Shown: positions 50,623 through 60,059 of the stretch, piece after piece
Numbering within the stretch: position 1 is the stretch's first letter
Layout of the letters: each line of letters opens with the position of its first letter
NCBI GenBank assembly: GCA_035285595.1
Contig: JAYKGV010000003.1
Span: forward strand, 89,125-153,124
Reading direction: 5' to 3'
DNA from: VGJW01 sp035285595
Lineage (GTDB): Bacteria > Cyanobacteriota > Sericytochromatia > S15B-MN24 > VGJW01
DNA: 64,000 nucleotides
Made by a program: the position numbers and the translations under genes
Notes under the pieces: generated by a model
Told to the model about the DNA's origin: nothing
Databases searched by the model: none
Seen by the model: only the letters and a program-made list of their open reading frames with translations

Positions 50623-50694
50623 GCCTCCTTCATCGCATGTGGCTCACGGCCTGGCCAGCGAGTCGTCATGCCCCTTTTCCGGCCTACCGGGATT

Positions 50695-51090
50695 TCAGGA
50701 TTCTTCGCCTCGAAGCCGTCGTTGCTCTTCCAGAACGGCTTGAAGCGTTGGCATGTCGCAGTATCCGAGGTGGATCAGCGCCCATCCCAGCAGGCGGCCG
50801 GTCTCCTGTTGGAGGGCCACGGCCCTCTCGACCTGTTCCGCCGTGACCAGACGCCGCAGGACCAGATAGTCCCCGAGACGCAGCTGTTTCAGGTAGCGGC
50901 GGACGTGCTGGGTGTAGTCCCCCAGTCCCATGATGCCAAGGCCCAGAATCAGTTCACCGGTTCGCAGGAACGGTGCGGATCCGGCCACGACGTCCATCTC
51001 TGCTTTGTGATCGGCGGTCAGGAGGCCTTCCCGCTCGAGAAAGCCGGGAAAGTCCGAGAGCAAGGCCTCGATCGGCATGAAACGTGCCAT
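50695..51090 (-). CDS. Small protein ending in a single MshEN-like motif pair
   Basis: The 131-residue protein carries two 24-residue motifs: RLGDYLVLRRLVTAEQVERA and onward (71-94), then LLGWALIHLGYCDMPTLQAV and onward (100-123), separated by exactly the 5-residue spacer QETGR expected for an MshEN c-di-GMP receptor domain. The first 70 residues are a helical domain (MARFMPIEALLSDFPGFLER) without a known family. It is followed by comM and preceded by a TonB-like gene. Binding to c-di-GMP is inferred from the motif only; the first motif lacks the central Gly. Confidence 0.75.
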   Translation of the reverse strand: MARFMPIEALLSDFPGFLEREGLLTADHKAEMDVVAGSAPFLRTGELILGLGIMGLGDYTQHVRRYLKQLRLGDYLVLRRLVTAEQVERAVALQQETGRLLGWALIHLGYCDMPTLQAVLEEQRRLRGEES

Positions 51091-51108
51091 GTGGTCAGCA
51101 TAGCAAAG

Positions 51109-51981
51109 TCAGGGCAAGGGTGCCGACATGGGGTCCTGGCCGGCGACTGCTTGCTGGTATCCCAGGATGCAAAGGCCTGCCAAATCATCGAGAAAGGCCT
51201 CTCGATCGGTTCTGGCGGGCGGCAGGGGCATGCGGAAACGATGGTGAGGGCCGCCGGGTGCCAAGCCTAGTCCGGGAACCCAATCCTGGACGGTCACTTC
51301 GGCGATTCCGCCGGCCGTCGACCAGCGCGCGACCACGAGCAGGGCTCGTCCCGTCACGAAGTTGGATTCCGCCGCGTAACGGATCCTGGCTTCAGGAGTA
51401 CCTGTCGCGGCATCGAATCCCAGCTCGGCTTCATAGCCTTTCTGGGCCGGAAGCAGCCCGGACAGGAACTCCTCGACGGGATGGGACGAGGTGGCCCAGG
51501 CTTCGGGCCACGCGGCGACACTGCCTGTCGGGGTCGTAGGGGTGAGTTTCCCGCGGCTGGCCGCGATAGCGGCATCCACGTCGGCGGTGATGGCCGAAGC
51601 AGATGCGGCGGTGAGGCCCAGCTGAGCCAGACGCGCCGCGATCGGATCATCCGGAGTTGCCTGCGGAGTCGGCGTCGCGGCCCGAGGAGCAGGGCGTGCC
51701 TCTGGAGATGCTGACGGGATGGGGCGCGGCCTGGGGGGGGGCGTCGGATGGACGGAGGGTCTGGGTGCAGGGCGCGCCAGCGAAAGGCGCGCAGGGGGGG
51801 CGGGACGAGGGGCCGGAATGGGAACCGCGACCGGCTGAACCCACCTGAGGCGCGCAGGGGGGCGAATCTTGCGCTGCAGCTTGGGCGGGGCTACCGGCCG
51901 GAATTCGTGAAAGCCGATCCATCCCGCCAGCGCCAAGGTATGACAAACCAAGGAGGCTGCAAGCCAGCGGAGGCGCAGCAC
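51109..51981 (-). CDS. TonB-like inner-membrane protein with Pro-rich spacer
   Basis: The 290-residue protein has an N-terminal signal anchor (residues 5-25, RWLAASLVCHTLALAGWIGF), a Pro/Arg-rich spacer (30-110) and a C-terminal domain of about 150 residues with beta-strands (ARIRYAAESNFVTGRALLVV, EVTVQDWVPGLG). The first part is as in TonB/energy transducers, which span the periplasm to outer-membrane receptors, but the C-terminal domain is longer than and different from TonB's. No ExbB/ExbD is nearby. It sits between the RseB-like gene (4 bases away) and the MshEN mini-protein. Confidence 0.65.
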   Translation of the reverse strand: MLRLRWLAASLVCHTLALAGWIGFHEFRPVAPPKLQRKIRPPARLRWVQPVAVPIPAPRPAPPARLSLARPAPRPSVHPTPPPRPRPIPSASPEARPAPRAATPTPQATPDDPIAARLAQLGLTAASASAITADVDAAIAASRGKLTPTTPTGSVAAWPEAWATSSHPVEEFLSGLLPAQKGYEAELGFDAATGTPEARIRYAAESNFVTGRALLVVARWSTAGGIAEVTVQDWVPGLGLAPGGPHHRFRMPLPPARTDREAFLDDLAGLCILGYQQAVAGQDPMSAPLP

Positions 51982-51985
51982 GATC

Positions 51986-53110
51986 TCAGGGCCGGCCCTT
52001 GGCGGGCAGGGGGAGACTGTCGGTCACCCGCTTGAGTTCATCCGGTGGAAGGTCGCCATAGCAGAAGACAATCTGGTCGCCCTTCTCTGTGCCGAAATAG
52101 TTGTAAGGAGCCTGAAAGGCCAGTTCCTGGAACTTGTCGACGAGCCGCACGGCCTGAGCCCCCGCCACGAGTGTCACCCACAGGTTGGGTTTTCCCCGGT
52201 ACTGCACGTAAAGCCAATTCAAGCCATCGGTGTAGCTTTGCAGGATCAGGCGCGTCCGGTAGAACGTCGGGCACTGGATTCCCACGAGGCGGAAGCCTGT
52301 CGGCAACTCGCGCGGCACGGCCACCTTCTCGCCGATGGCTTTCTCTGCCTCGGCAGCGGACCGGAAGGTCCTGAAACTGTTGTCCCGGGACGAGGCAGCA
52401 AGCTCGACCCTATTCACGTCTCGCGGCACGGCCACCCCGATCGTAGGTGTATCGACGGTGCGAAAGGTGTCGTACCAGCTGAGGAAGAAGGGTGCCAAAC
52501 CCGCTCCCCACGAGCGTTCTTCGCGCAAGATGTGGCCATGGCGACGCGATACCCAGAAGCGATGGCCGGGACGAGTCCACGACTCCGCACGGTCTTGTCC
52601 CGTCGGAATGGCCTCGAGAATGTCGCAAGGTTCACCTAGGATCTCGGAGTTCAAGGACTCTCTATTTCGCGTGGCTTCGTCAAGAATCCGGACGTCGTAA
52701 TGGCGTACGAGGGCCGTTGCGTCCTGGGTGACCTGGCCCAGCACCGTGGCCCCCAACTCGCTGGCCCCTGCAGGATTGTCGTTGCGGAAGAAGAGGTTTT
52801 CCATAGGGAAGTGGACATGCGCCCTGTTGGCGTCGAGCCAGACCCGCACCTCTGCAAGCTTGGGGGGATCTTGAATGACGACACGGTAATTGCGGTCGTC
52901 ACGCCAAGCCACCTGCATCCGGGCTTCCATCGCAGCGGTCTGGCGAATCAGCCGGTACTGCCGCTGGGCCTCGAAGGCCGGCCTGTCCGGACGTGCCAAC
53001 GAAGCCAGAATCCTGTCCGCCTCGGCCGTGCTGGCCGCCTTGGCCGGCGGCACGAACGAGAAGAGGCCGCCCAGCGCGAGAGAGCAGGCCGCCGAGAGCG
53101 TACGGTACAA
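51986..53110 (-). CDS. Exported RseB/LolA-like protein
   Basis: The 374-residue protein has a signal peptide (MYRTLSAACSLALGGLFSFV, cleavage near AKA-AST). The mature part resembles MucB/RseB: an N-terminal LolA-like half-barrel (residues about 35-240: YRLIRQTAAMEARMQ, VRVWLDANRAHVHFP) and a C-terminal domain (GEKVAVPRELPTGFRLVGIQ, then LQSYTDGLNWLYVQY). RseB binds a sigma factor's anti-sigma and lipopolysaccharide in proteobacteria, whereas the lipoprotein-sorting relatives bind lipids. No sigma/anti-sigma genes are beside it, so a lipid or envelope-sensing role is the safest view. Confidence 0.75.
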   Translation of the reverse strand: MYRTLSAACSLALGGLFSFVPPAKAASTAEADRILASLARPDRPAFEAQRQYRLIRQTAAMEARMQVAWRDDRNYRVVIQDPPKLAEVRVWLDANRAHVHFPMENLFFRNDNPAGASELGATVLGQVTQDATALVRHYDVRILDEATRNRESLNSEILGEPCDILEAIPTGQDRAESWTRPGHRFWVSRRHGHILREERSWGAGLAPFFLSWYDTFRTVDTPTIGVAVPRDVNRVELAASSRDNSFRTFRSAAEAEKAIGEKVAVPRELPTGFRLVGIQCPTFYRTRLILQSYTDGLNWLYVQYRGKPNLWVTLVAGAQAVRLVDKFQELAFQAPYNYFGTEKGDQIVFCYGDLPPDELKRVTDSLPLPAKGRP

Positions 53111-53210
53111 CGGGACATCCTCCAGTTCGGGGTCATCCCCATGACGAGGCAGGGCCCTTCCGGGTTCGCCATGGTAGGGGCCGGGTCTTCCCTTGGGAAG
53201 TGCGTGGGCC

Positions 53211-54274
53211 TCAGGCTTCCTGTGGTCCGACTTCTGTCACGATGGCATCGGCAAGCAGGCGATAATGCGCCTGCACGGCTTCCAACTGGCCGTCCTTGGG
53301 CGAAGGGAAGAGCTTCAGGACCAGCATTCTGCGGCTGCCGAAGTCCGCGCTCCAAGGCAGGATACGTTCGTCCCCTTCGCCTTCCAAGGCATAAAGGACG
53401 AGGCCGCACCACTCGGAACCGTGGCGCCGCTCCACGACGACCCGACCGATTCGGATGCCCACCATGCCCACATACCCCGTCGCGCGGGAGGCCGTGCACT
53501 CTGGGTGAAGGATCGAGGGTCTCGTTGGGGAATTTTCCACGTGCCGTTCGTTTGCAGCACATAGTCGAAACGGACGTTGTCCAAGGACAGCTTTCGCAGA
53601 AAGACCTTGGCCAGCAGACGTTTGGGTTGTGTCTTGCGTGGTTCGGGCGTGGCCGACATGGTTGACGCGGTCGCGGTCAGCGTAGCCACGGCCACAGGTG
53701 GAGGCATCTCGGGTGCCTTGAGATCGATGCGGACGACGAAGGCCTTTCCGGCCTCGAGACCCCAAAGTGCGGGAACCTCTGCCGGTGCAACCTGCTGCCA
53801 GGCCATCTTCGAGAAGTCCGTCCGGGTCGCCCATTCCTGGGCCGCAAGGGGCGCGAAGCGCACGAGGTGCCATTCCCCTGGCAAGGCCAATACGGCGTGA
53901 CCGGGATGGAGCGGATCGTCGGGCGGGTTCAGCTTGAATCGCAGATGGCCCAGATTGGCTTTGTCGCCTTCGAGGATGCTGCCTGACCAGAGGTTGACGG
54001 AGGCGGACTGCCAGTAACCTGCGCCCAGATCCTCGAGCCTCAGGCTGACTTCCTCTCCCCAGACGATATCCTCGGGGTAGGGAGGGAACACTTGCGGAGT
54101 TGGCGTGGGGTCAGGCACGAACGGCACCGAGAAGCGCACGTCCTTGGCCAGCGGGTGGCCGGATGAGGCATTGCGCACCATCGTGGGGAACTGCCGGCGG
54201 TTGCGCTCGTCCGAGAGAAACAGCAAGGGTATGGCGCTTCCCAGCGCCAGAGAGACAAGCACGACACGTTTCAT
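53211..54274 (-). pseudogene. Exported protein gene with an apparent frameshift near 53530
   Basis: The N-terminal part, from ATG 54274 (MKRVVLVSLALGSAIPLLFL, a signal peptide) to about QTNGTWKIPQ, reads in one frame. The C-terminal part (HPECTASRATGYVGMVG, VVVERRHGSEWCG, MLVLKLFPSPKDG, ending QEA at 53211) reads in the -1 frame. Beyond about 53525 the first frame turns into Arg/Ser-rich noise, and its third-position GC drops while that of the other frame rises. The change lies at runs of four G and four T (53527-53536), so a homopolymer error in the assembly is as likely as a true mutation. No family was recognised. It precedes the RseB-like gene. Confidence 0.7.
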
Positions 54275-54365
54275 GGGCCGCATGGTAGGGGAGCTGTCCG
54301 TGAGGGGCAACTCCAAGTGACGGGTTTCCTTGTGTCCGGAGTGGGGCTCGTGGAACGATCCCGGC

Positions 54366-55934
54366 ATGGCATCCATCCGCTATGTTCCGCGCGGGCGAAC
54401 CCCGGTAGGCCCGGGTCGACCGATATCGGGTGCTGCAATCGGGACGTTCCTGGTCCTGGCATGGCCGTGGTTCAGGCAGGGCGAGAGATTTCTGGGCCCG
54501 TTCTCGGAGATGTTCTGGCTGCTGCTTGCGGCTGCCTGGGCCGCCTGCGCGGTGGTGGCGTGGCGAGCCTCTCCGGGATGGCGGCATACCGTACTGGTTC
54601 TTGGGGCGTCGCTTGCGGGATTTGTCTGCCTCGGGCTGTGGATCGTCAGTCGGCTGGGCCTGGGGACCCATGGCGGCACCGTCCGTCACGCTGCCCCTTG
54701 CAGCCCCGTGCCCGTGGCCCCCGGCTCCCGGGATTGGGTCCTTCGCGAGGCCGATGGCATGGAGGTCCGAGGCGTGCTGCATCCTTCGCGGGCCAGCGTA
54801 GGGCTGGTGATCCTGCCGTCCTGGCCCTCCGGCCCCCGGGGGCTGGCGGTGGACACGGTGGCTCGATGGTGGTCTCCCCGAGCCCGGGTACTGGTGCTGG
54901 CACCGCAAGGGGCCCCGGGAGGACCGGGCGTGCAAGGGCCCGGCGCCGAAGATGCCGTGGCGGTCCTGTTGGCGGCAGGCTGGTTGCGGGAACAGGGGGT
55001 GTCCGAAGTGGTGGCGCTGGGCGAGGGGGATGGTGCGCTCTCCGTGGCGCGTGCTGCTCTGCGGCGACCGGGTGCGCTCAATGCCGTGGTGTTGGCCGGA
55101 CCCTCCCGGACCTGGGGCGAGCCTCGCCCCGAAGAGCCGTGGTGGCGGGACCCGGCAGGATGGCCAGGACGCCTCGCATGGGCCGTGGTGGCCGGTTGGC
55201 GCTTTGCGGCGCCCGGTCCGGGAGACGGAGAAACGCTGATGTCTCTGGTGCCTCGCCTCGCGCCCCTGCCCGTGCTGATGCTCGGGGGGCGCGAAGACGC
55301 CGACCCCTCGTTGCGCGAAGCCTACGCCCTCGCGGGGGAGCCCAAGGGTTTGCGCTTGCTGCCCGGAAAGGGGAGACCCCTTCCATGGTCAGGCTACGAA
55401 GCCTATCACCAGACGGTTTCCGATTGGCTAAGACGGCTGTATTCCCAGCAAGGGAGTACCTCGTCCTCGTCTGTCGACGACAGGTCCGGGCGGGGCGTGC
55501 CGGAGGCGCCGGACAGTGTCCTGTCACCCATGGGCCCCACGAAGGCTACGATGTCCGTGGCACAGGGTGAGCCCGCTTCGCAGAGGGCCGCAAGGGATTT
55601 GGCCCGCCTGCTGGAGGATCCCCAACCGATACTGCCCCCGATGGCCACCCATCCGCCCGACGCTTCGGCTTCCATCGCGCTTCCGCCCGCACGCGCCGCC
55701 CAACCGGGATTCATTCCCGTGCGCGCACGTCCCACCGTGCGGCAGGGCGCATCCCATGTGCCTGCTCCGCCGCGTCTGCCACCTGGAGGCCGCGTGGGAT
55801 TCCAATGGCCAACCTTGCCACCTGCTGCTCCTGTGCGGGCGCCGGCGATGATCACGTCTCCGGCCGCCACCGCAATCATCGAATGGGACGAGGAACGTCA
55901 GGGCGGGGGGGCCACAAGTTCCTTTTCGAGATAG
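54366..55934 (+). CDS. Membrane protein with alpha/beta-hydrolase-like domain and Pro-rich tail
   Basis: The 522-residue protein has three hydrophobic segments (about residues 23-40, 52-70, 80-98), then a domain with alpha/beta-hydrolase outline (GLVILPSWPSGPRGLAVDT, RVLVLAPQGAPGGPG, a nucleophile-elbow-like ALGEGDGALS, LPVLMLGGREDADPS). In that elbow the usual Ser is Asp (GEGDG), so it may not be an active hydrolase. The last 150 residues are Pro/Ala/Ser-rich. ATG 54366 is used. The other open frame here (54317-55570) is Arg/Gly-rich shadow. The end overlaps RNase Z by 37 bases. Confidence 0.65.
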   Translation: MASIRYVPRGRTPVGPGRPISGAAIGTFLVLAWPWFRQGERFLGPFSEMFWLLLAAAWAACAVVAWRASPGWRHTVLVLGASLAGFVCLGLWIVSRLGLGTHGGTVRHAAPCSPVPVAPGSRDWVLREADGMEVRGVLHPSRASVGLVILPSWPSGPRGLAVDTVARWWSPRARVLVLAPQGAPGGPGVQGPGAEDAVAVLLAAGWLREQGVSEVVALGEGDGALSVARAALRRPGALNAVVLAGPSRTWGEPRPEEPWWRDPAGWPGRLAWAVVAGWRFAAPGPGDGETLMSLVPRLAPLPVLMLGGREDADPSLREAYALAGEPKGLRLLPGKGRPLPWSGYEAYHQTVSDWLRRLYSQQGSTSSSSVDDRSGRGVPEAPDSVLSPMGPTKATMSVAQGEPASQRAARDLARLLEDPQPILPPMATHPPDASASIALPPARAAQPGFIPVRARPTVRQGASHVPAPPRLPPGGRVGFQWPTLPPAAPVRAPAMITSPAATAIIEWDEERQGGGATSSFSR

Positions 55935-56866
55935 GCCGGACCCTTCTCCGGAAAAGGAACGACCATGCGATCGAGGTCCGCGGGGAGAACGCAATCGGGA
56001 AAGACCTCTCGCGCTTCGGCATGGAGTTCCCTGGGATGATGGCGGTAGCTGAGATGCGTGAGGGCCAGCTTGCGGACGCCTGCTGCCAGGGCGACCTCGG
56101 CCGCCTCGCGCGCGGTGGAGTGGTAGGTCTCCTCAGCTCGTTGCTGCTCAGCGGTCGTGAACGTGGAGTCGTGGACGAGAAGGTCTGCTCCGTGGGCCGC
56201 CTCTATGACCGGGGCACACGGTCGCGTATCTCCGGTCAGGACGATGCGTCTCCCCGGCCGGGGAGGACCGAGGACCTCGTCCGGACGCACCAGGCGTCCT
56301 TGCGGCGTGGTGACGGCCTCGCCCCGCTGCAGCAGGCCACACGCCGGACCGTAGGGCACTCCGAGTTCCCGGGCTCGGGAAGTGTCGAACCTGCCGGGAC
56401 GGTCATCTTCACGCAGCAGCCATCCCAATGAAGGAATGCGGTGATCGGTGGCGATCGCAACCAGATGGGCACCTGTGAGCGGAAGCAGGTCGCCCGCTCG
56501 TTGTTCATGCCAATGGATGGGGAAGTCGGTGCGCCCGATGATCCGTCGCAGCAGCTCGACGAGATCGAGGAGCCCCCTCGGACCGTGAATATGGACCGGA
56601 TCTGTTCGCCCCCACAGGTCCCACGTCTTGAGCATCCCGGGCAGACCGAGATAGTGATCTGCATGCAGGTGCGTCAGGAGAATGGTCTGGATCTGGGTCA
56701 GTCCGACGGCAGCCTTGATGAGTTGCCTCTGGGTACCCTCCCCGCAGTCGACAAGGATTCGGTCTCCACCACGCTGGAGCAAGGTGGAGGAAAGGCCCCT
56801 GTGGGGCGTCGGCACGGCACCCGCCGTGCCGAGAAACGTCAGGACAATTTCCACGCCGTGGTTCAA
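55898..56866 (-). CDS. rnz: Ribonuclease Z
   Basis: The 322-residue metallo-beta-lactamase-fold nuclease trims 3' ends of tRNA precursors. It has the leading GTAGAVPTPHRGLSSTLL, the metal motif HLHADH (66-71), GPRGLLDLVE and the C-terminal GDTRPC, LVHDSTF and LTHLSYRHHP. It overlaps the acyl-CoA synthetase gene by 4 bases upstream (ATGA), so it is translationally coupled to it, and converges on the hydrolase-like gene. Confidence 0.95.
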   Translation of the reverse strand: MNHGVEIVLTFLGTAGAVPTPHRGLSSTLLQRGGDRILVDCGEGTQRQLIKAAVGLTQIQTILLTHLHADHYLGLPGMLKTWDLWGRTDPVHIHGPRGLLDLVELLRRIIGRTDFPIHWHEQRAGDLLPLTGAHLVAIATDHRIPSLGWLLREDDRPGRFDTSRARELGVPYGPACGLLQRGEAVTTPQGRLVRPDEVLGPPRPGRRIVLTGDTRPCAPVIEAAHGADLLVHDSTFTTAEQQRAEETYHSTAREAAEVALAAGVRKLALTHLSYRHHPRELHAEAREVFPDCVLPADLDRMVVPFPEKGPAYLEKELVAPPP

Positions 56867-58692
56867 GCCTCGGCCGGCGCCGGAGCGGCGTACATCCGAT
56901 TGATCGCTGCCGCGTGGCGCTCGAGGATGACTCTGCGCTTGAGCGAAAGCTTGGGTGTCAATTCACCGGACTCGATCGAGAACTCGCCAGGTAGCAACGT
57001 GAACTGCCGAATCTGTTCGAATCGGGCAAAGGACTGGGTTTGGCGCTGGACCTCGGTCCGGATCAACGCCTGTATCTCCGGATGTTCGACCATCTGGGCT
57101 GGCTCCGTCGAGATGCCCTTTTTCTCAGCCCACGGAGCGAGATTGGCGAAGTTCGGAACGAGCAGGGCGGCGATGAAGTTGCGGTTATCCCCCAGCACAC
57201 AGGCCTGTGCAATGTAAGGACTGAGAAGCAGGGCATTTTCGAGCGGGGCCGGCGCGACGTTCTTCCCATTGCTCATGACCAGGATTTCCTTTTTGCGATC
57301 CGTGATCTTGAGGAAGCCATCCTCATCGAGGGCGCCGATATCCCCCGTGTGGAACCACCCCTCCGCGTCGATGGCCTTGGCCGTGTCTTCGGGCTTGTTG
57401 AAGTACCCCTTCATGATGTTCGGTCCACGGGCCAGAATCTCGCCATCCTCAGCGATCCGCACCTCGACTCCGGGGATGGGTTTGCCAACGGTGCCCAAAC
57501 GCCTCGCCAGCGGCGTATTGCAGGCGATGACGGGGCTGGTTTCCGTGAGGCCGTAGCCTTCGAGGAGGACGATACCCACCAGTTCGAAGAATTCGGCCAC
57601 TTCCTTGGAAAGGGGCGCGCCTCCGCTCACGCAGTAGCGCAGGCGTCCGCCCAGAACGGCCCTGATCTTTGAAAAGACGAGTTTGTCCGCCACGAGGAGC
57701 TGACCTGTCGTCCACGGAGACAATCCCCCCAACCGTTCCCGGTCAAGGCGGGCGGACCGGGCCACTGAAAAGGCCCAGTGAAAAATCTTGCGGCGCAGCG
57801 GCGGTGACTTCTCTGCCTTGTCCAAGGCGCCTGCCCTGATCTTTTCGAGTACCCGCGGGACGCTCACGAGGAAGCTCGGACGAACTTCAGCCAGGTTGTC
57901 TCGTACCTTCTCGATGCTCTCCGCAAAATTGATGCGAGCGCCTGCCGCGACGAAGGCGTAATACACGACCCGCTCGAAGACGTGAGACAGCGGCAGGAAG
58001 GACAGGTTGGAATCCTCCGGGCGAATGTCCACGATGGGGATGATGGTCTGGTGGTTGCTGACGAGGTTGCGGTGGGTGAGCATCGCTCCCTTCGGATCCC
58101 CTGTCGTGCCCGAGGTGTAGATGATGGAGGCCGTGTCTTCGACGGTGATCTGGCCGAGGCGTTGCTCTCGCTCCTCCCGGGTGCGTTCAAGGGCTGTCCG
58201 GCCCCGTTCCATGAAGGCTGCCCACGTTTCCACCACACGGTCGGGGCTGGCCTGATCCGTGGGGACCTCGCCGGACATCAGGATGATGTGCGTCAGTTGC
58301 GGGACTTCGGCGGCGATTTCCGCCACCTTGGCGTACTGAACGGCGTCGGAGACGAATAACGCGCGAGCCCCCGAATCCTTGAGCAGATAGCGGATCTGGG
58401 AGGGTGTCAGCGTGGGGTAGATGGGGACGTTGGCCGCTCCGGTCGCCAGGATGGCTTGGTCTGCAAGCAGCCACTCCGGGCGATTCGCGGACAGCAGGCA
58501 GACTCGGTCGTGGACGAGGATGCCGATGTCGACGAGGCCCGCGGCCAAGGTGTCAACGGTTTCCAGAAAGGAGCGGTACGTGATCGTCTGCCACTGGTCC
58601 CCCTCCTTGTGCGCCATGGCCACCGAATCCGGCGCGCGGCGGACGGTACGCCTGAAAATGGCGGGCAAGGTGTCCGTATGTAACTCGGTCAC
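56863..58692 (-). CDS. Long-chain acyl-CoA synthetase (AMP-forming)
   Basis: The 609-residue enzyme activates fatty acids via an acyl-adenylate. It has the AMP signature YTSGTTGDPKGAMLTHRN, the LPLSHVFERV segment of long-chain enzymes, GYGLTETSPV, GWFHTGDIG, the linker LKITDRKKEILV and the catalytic Lys region ELTPKLSLKR. It resembles FadD15/plant-type long-chain synthetases more than E. coli FadD. The following gene, rnz, overlaps by 4 bases, an unrelated partner often seen in compact genomes. Confidence 0.95.
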   Translation of the reverse strand: MTELHTDTLPAIFRRTVRRAPDSVAMAHKEGDQWQTITYRSFLETVDTLAAGLVDIGILVHDRVCLLSANRPEWLLADQAILATGAANVPIYPTLTPSQIRYLLKDSGARALFVSDAVQYAKVAEIAAEVPQLTHIILMSGEVPTDQASPDRVVETWAAFMERGRTALERTREEREQRLGQITVEDTASIIYTSGTTGDPKGAMLTHRNLVSNHQTIIPIVDIRPEDSNLSFLPLSHVFERVVYYAFVAAGARINFAESIEKVRDNLAEVRPSFLVSVPRVLEKIRAGALDKAEKSPPLRRKIFHWAFSVARSARLDRERLGGLSPWTTGQLLVADKLVFSKIRAVLGGRLRYCVSGGAPLSKEVAEFFELVGIVLLEGYGLTETSPVIACNTPLARRLGTVGKPIPGVEVRIAEDGEILARGPNIMKGYFNKPEDTAKAIDAEGWFHTGDIGALDEDGFLKITDRKKEILVMSNGKNVAPAPLENALLLSPYIAQACVLGDNRNFIAALLVPNFANLAPWAEKKGISTEPAQMVEHPEIQALIRTEVQRQTQSFARFEQIRQFTLLPGEFSIESGELTPKLSLKRRVILERHAAAINRMYAAPAPAEA

Positions 58693-58765
58693 ATCGTGTC
58701 CTCGGATGTCGGGGGCAGCTTTAGGTCCGGATCATACCAGAGCGCCCCCGGGACCGACGGGTGGC

Positions 58766-59974
58766 TCAGGAGATGCGGGTCTTGCGACGTCCGAGGTCGC
58801 GGGTTACTTCCGCCAGCCTCCCGGGTTTCCTTGACCCAGCCTGTTGCGTGGCCGTGAGGGCCGCCACCTGTTCGAAGTCGGGAATCTGGATGCGCTCTCC
58901 AGGAAACACCCGATGGGCGCTGCGGATGCGGTCGCGATTGAAGGCGAACAGGCCCAGCCAGTGCTTGCCACGTCCGTCGTAGTACCGACGGGCCAGTTGG
59001 ATGAGGGTCTCTCCCTTGCGGATGGTGTGCCAACGAGGTTTGCCAGAAGGTAGGACGACCTCCGAGGTGGTTTGTGCTGCGACATGTCTTGAAGCGGGAG
59101 CGATCCGTGCAGGCTGCCCGCCAAGCAGATGGCGTACCGGCGCCACGATGCGCTCGAGCTCCGGGTCGTTCGTGTATCTTTGCGCCAAGCTCGCCGGGAT
59201 GTCGGGGCCCAGGGGCCGAAGGCTCTCGGGGACATCCGGTCCGAGGGCGGTCGGGATCACGCGGATGCCCTTGGAACGGTGGGTCAGTTTCGCTTGATGG
59301 GGCAGCGGAGGAAGCTCGATCGGCGCTGCCGCTACGGCCGGGGGCAGCTGGGGACCTACAGAGGTTAAGACCTTGGAGGGAGGCCGGACAGGGGTACGAG
59401 CCGAGCCAGCGGCAGCTGCGGAGGTAGCTGCAGGCTCGGTCGTGGAAGGCTGCGCCGCGATGCCTTGCGGGTGGGGCGCCTGAACAGGCTGCGCCTTAGG
59501 GACGGACGCCGGGGGGACAGACGCCTGAGGGACGGACGACTTGACGTCGACTTGCGCCAAGGAGGACGAAGACGGGAGCTCCGGTCGGGCGACCGCGTGA
59601 TTCTCCAGATGATCGGGGTTCCATGCTTCGACGGGTGCCAAATCCGTCCAGGACGAATGAGTATCAGCTGTCGGAAGGGCCTGATAGCTCGCGATGAGGG
59701 CGGGGGGGGGGGGCACCAGGCCTTCGAGTTGGCCCGTCGACATGACAGGTGCCAAGCCTGCGGCCAGGGACAGGGTAGCCATGCCTTGCCCTGCTCGGCT
59801 GGGGCGTGCTTGCCTGGCGTCGCGGGGCAGAGCCTCGATGAGCCAGTCCTGTTCCGTCAGGACGACACGGAAGGTTCGCGCGAAGTCATTACCGGCGTGG
59901 GACAGCAATTCCTGCAACTTGGCCAGATCGGCGGCGAAGGGATCCGGAGCGGAGAGAGGGTCTTCTCGATGCAT
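58766..59974 (-). CDS. LysM domain protein with long Pro/Ala/Ser linker
   Basis: The 402-residue protein has an N-terminal helical segment (LAKLQELLSHAGNDFARTFR), a disordered Pro/Ala/Ser-rich middle (residues 90-260) and a C-terminal LysM domain (HTIRKGETLIQLARRYYDG, then FNRDRIRSAHRVFPGERIQIP) that binds GlcNAc polymers such as peptidoglycan. There is no signal peptide. The N-terminus is unlike other proteins I know. ATG 59974 is chosen as the frame further upstream is shadow sequence. It is divergent from the GHL10 gene. Confidence 0.75.
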   Translation of the reverse strand: MHREDPLSAPDPFAADLAKLQELLSHAGNDFARTFRVVLTEQDWLIEALPRDARQARPSRAGQGMATLSLAAGLAPVMSTGQLEGLVPPPPALIASYQALPTADTHSSWTDLAPVEAWNPDHLENHAVARPELPSSSSLAQVDVKSSVPQASVPPASVPKAQPVQAPHPQGIAAQPSTTEPAATSAAAAGSARTPVRPPSKVLTSVGPQLPPAVAAAPIELPPLPHQAKLTHRSKGIRVIPTALGPDVPESLRPLGPDIPASLAQRYTNDPELERIVAPVRHLLGGQPARIAPASRHVAAQTTSEVVLPSGKPRWHTIRKGETLIQLARRYYDGRGKHWLGLFAFNRDRIRSAHRVFPGERIQIPDFEQVAALTATQQAGSRKPGRLAEVTRDLGRRKTRIS

Positions 59975-60059
59975 GCGACCAGTTTGGAGAGGAGTGGGGC
60001 GTCGGGTCTGTGACGCAAACCCCCTTGCCGGTATCGTGACAAGGTGGCAACCTGACCAC

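Noticed and set aside
53515..53545. Programmed -1 frameshift
   Set aside because: No X-XXY-YYZ slippery heptamer is in the right frame and no downstream structure is obvious, so a homopolymer error or mutation is more likely.
54317..55570. 417-codon frame overlapping the hydrolase-like membrane protein
   Set aside because: It is Arg/Gly-rich. The other frame has membrane segments and a domain-like structure.
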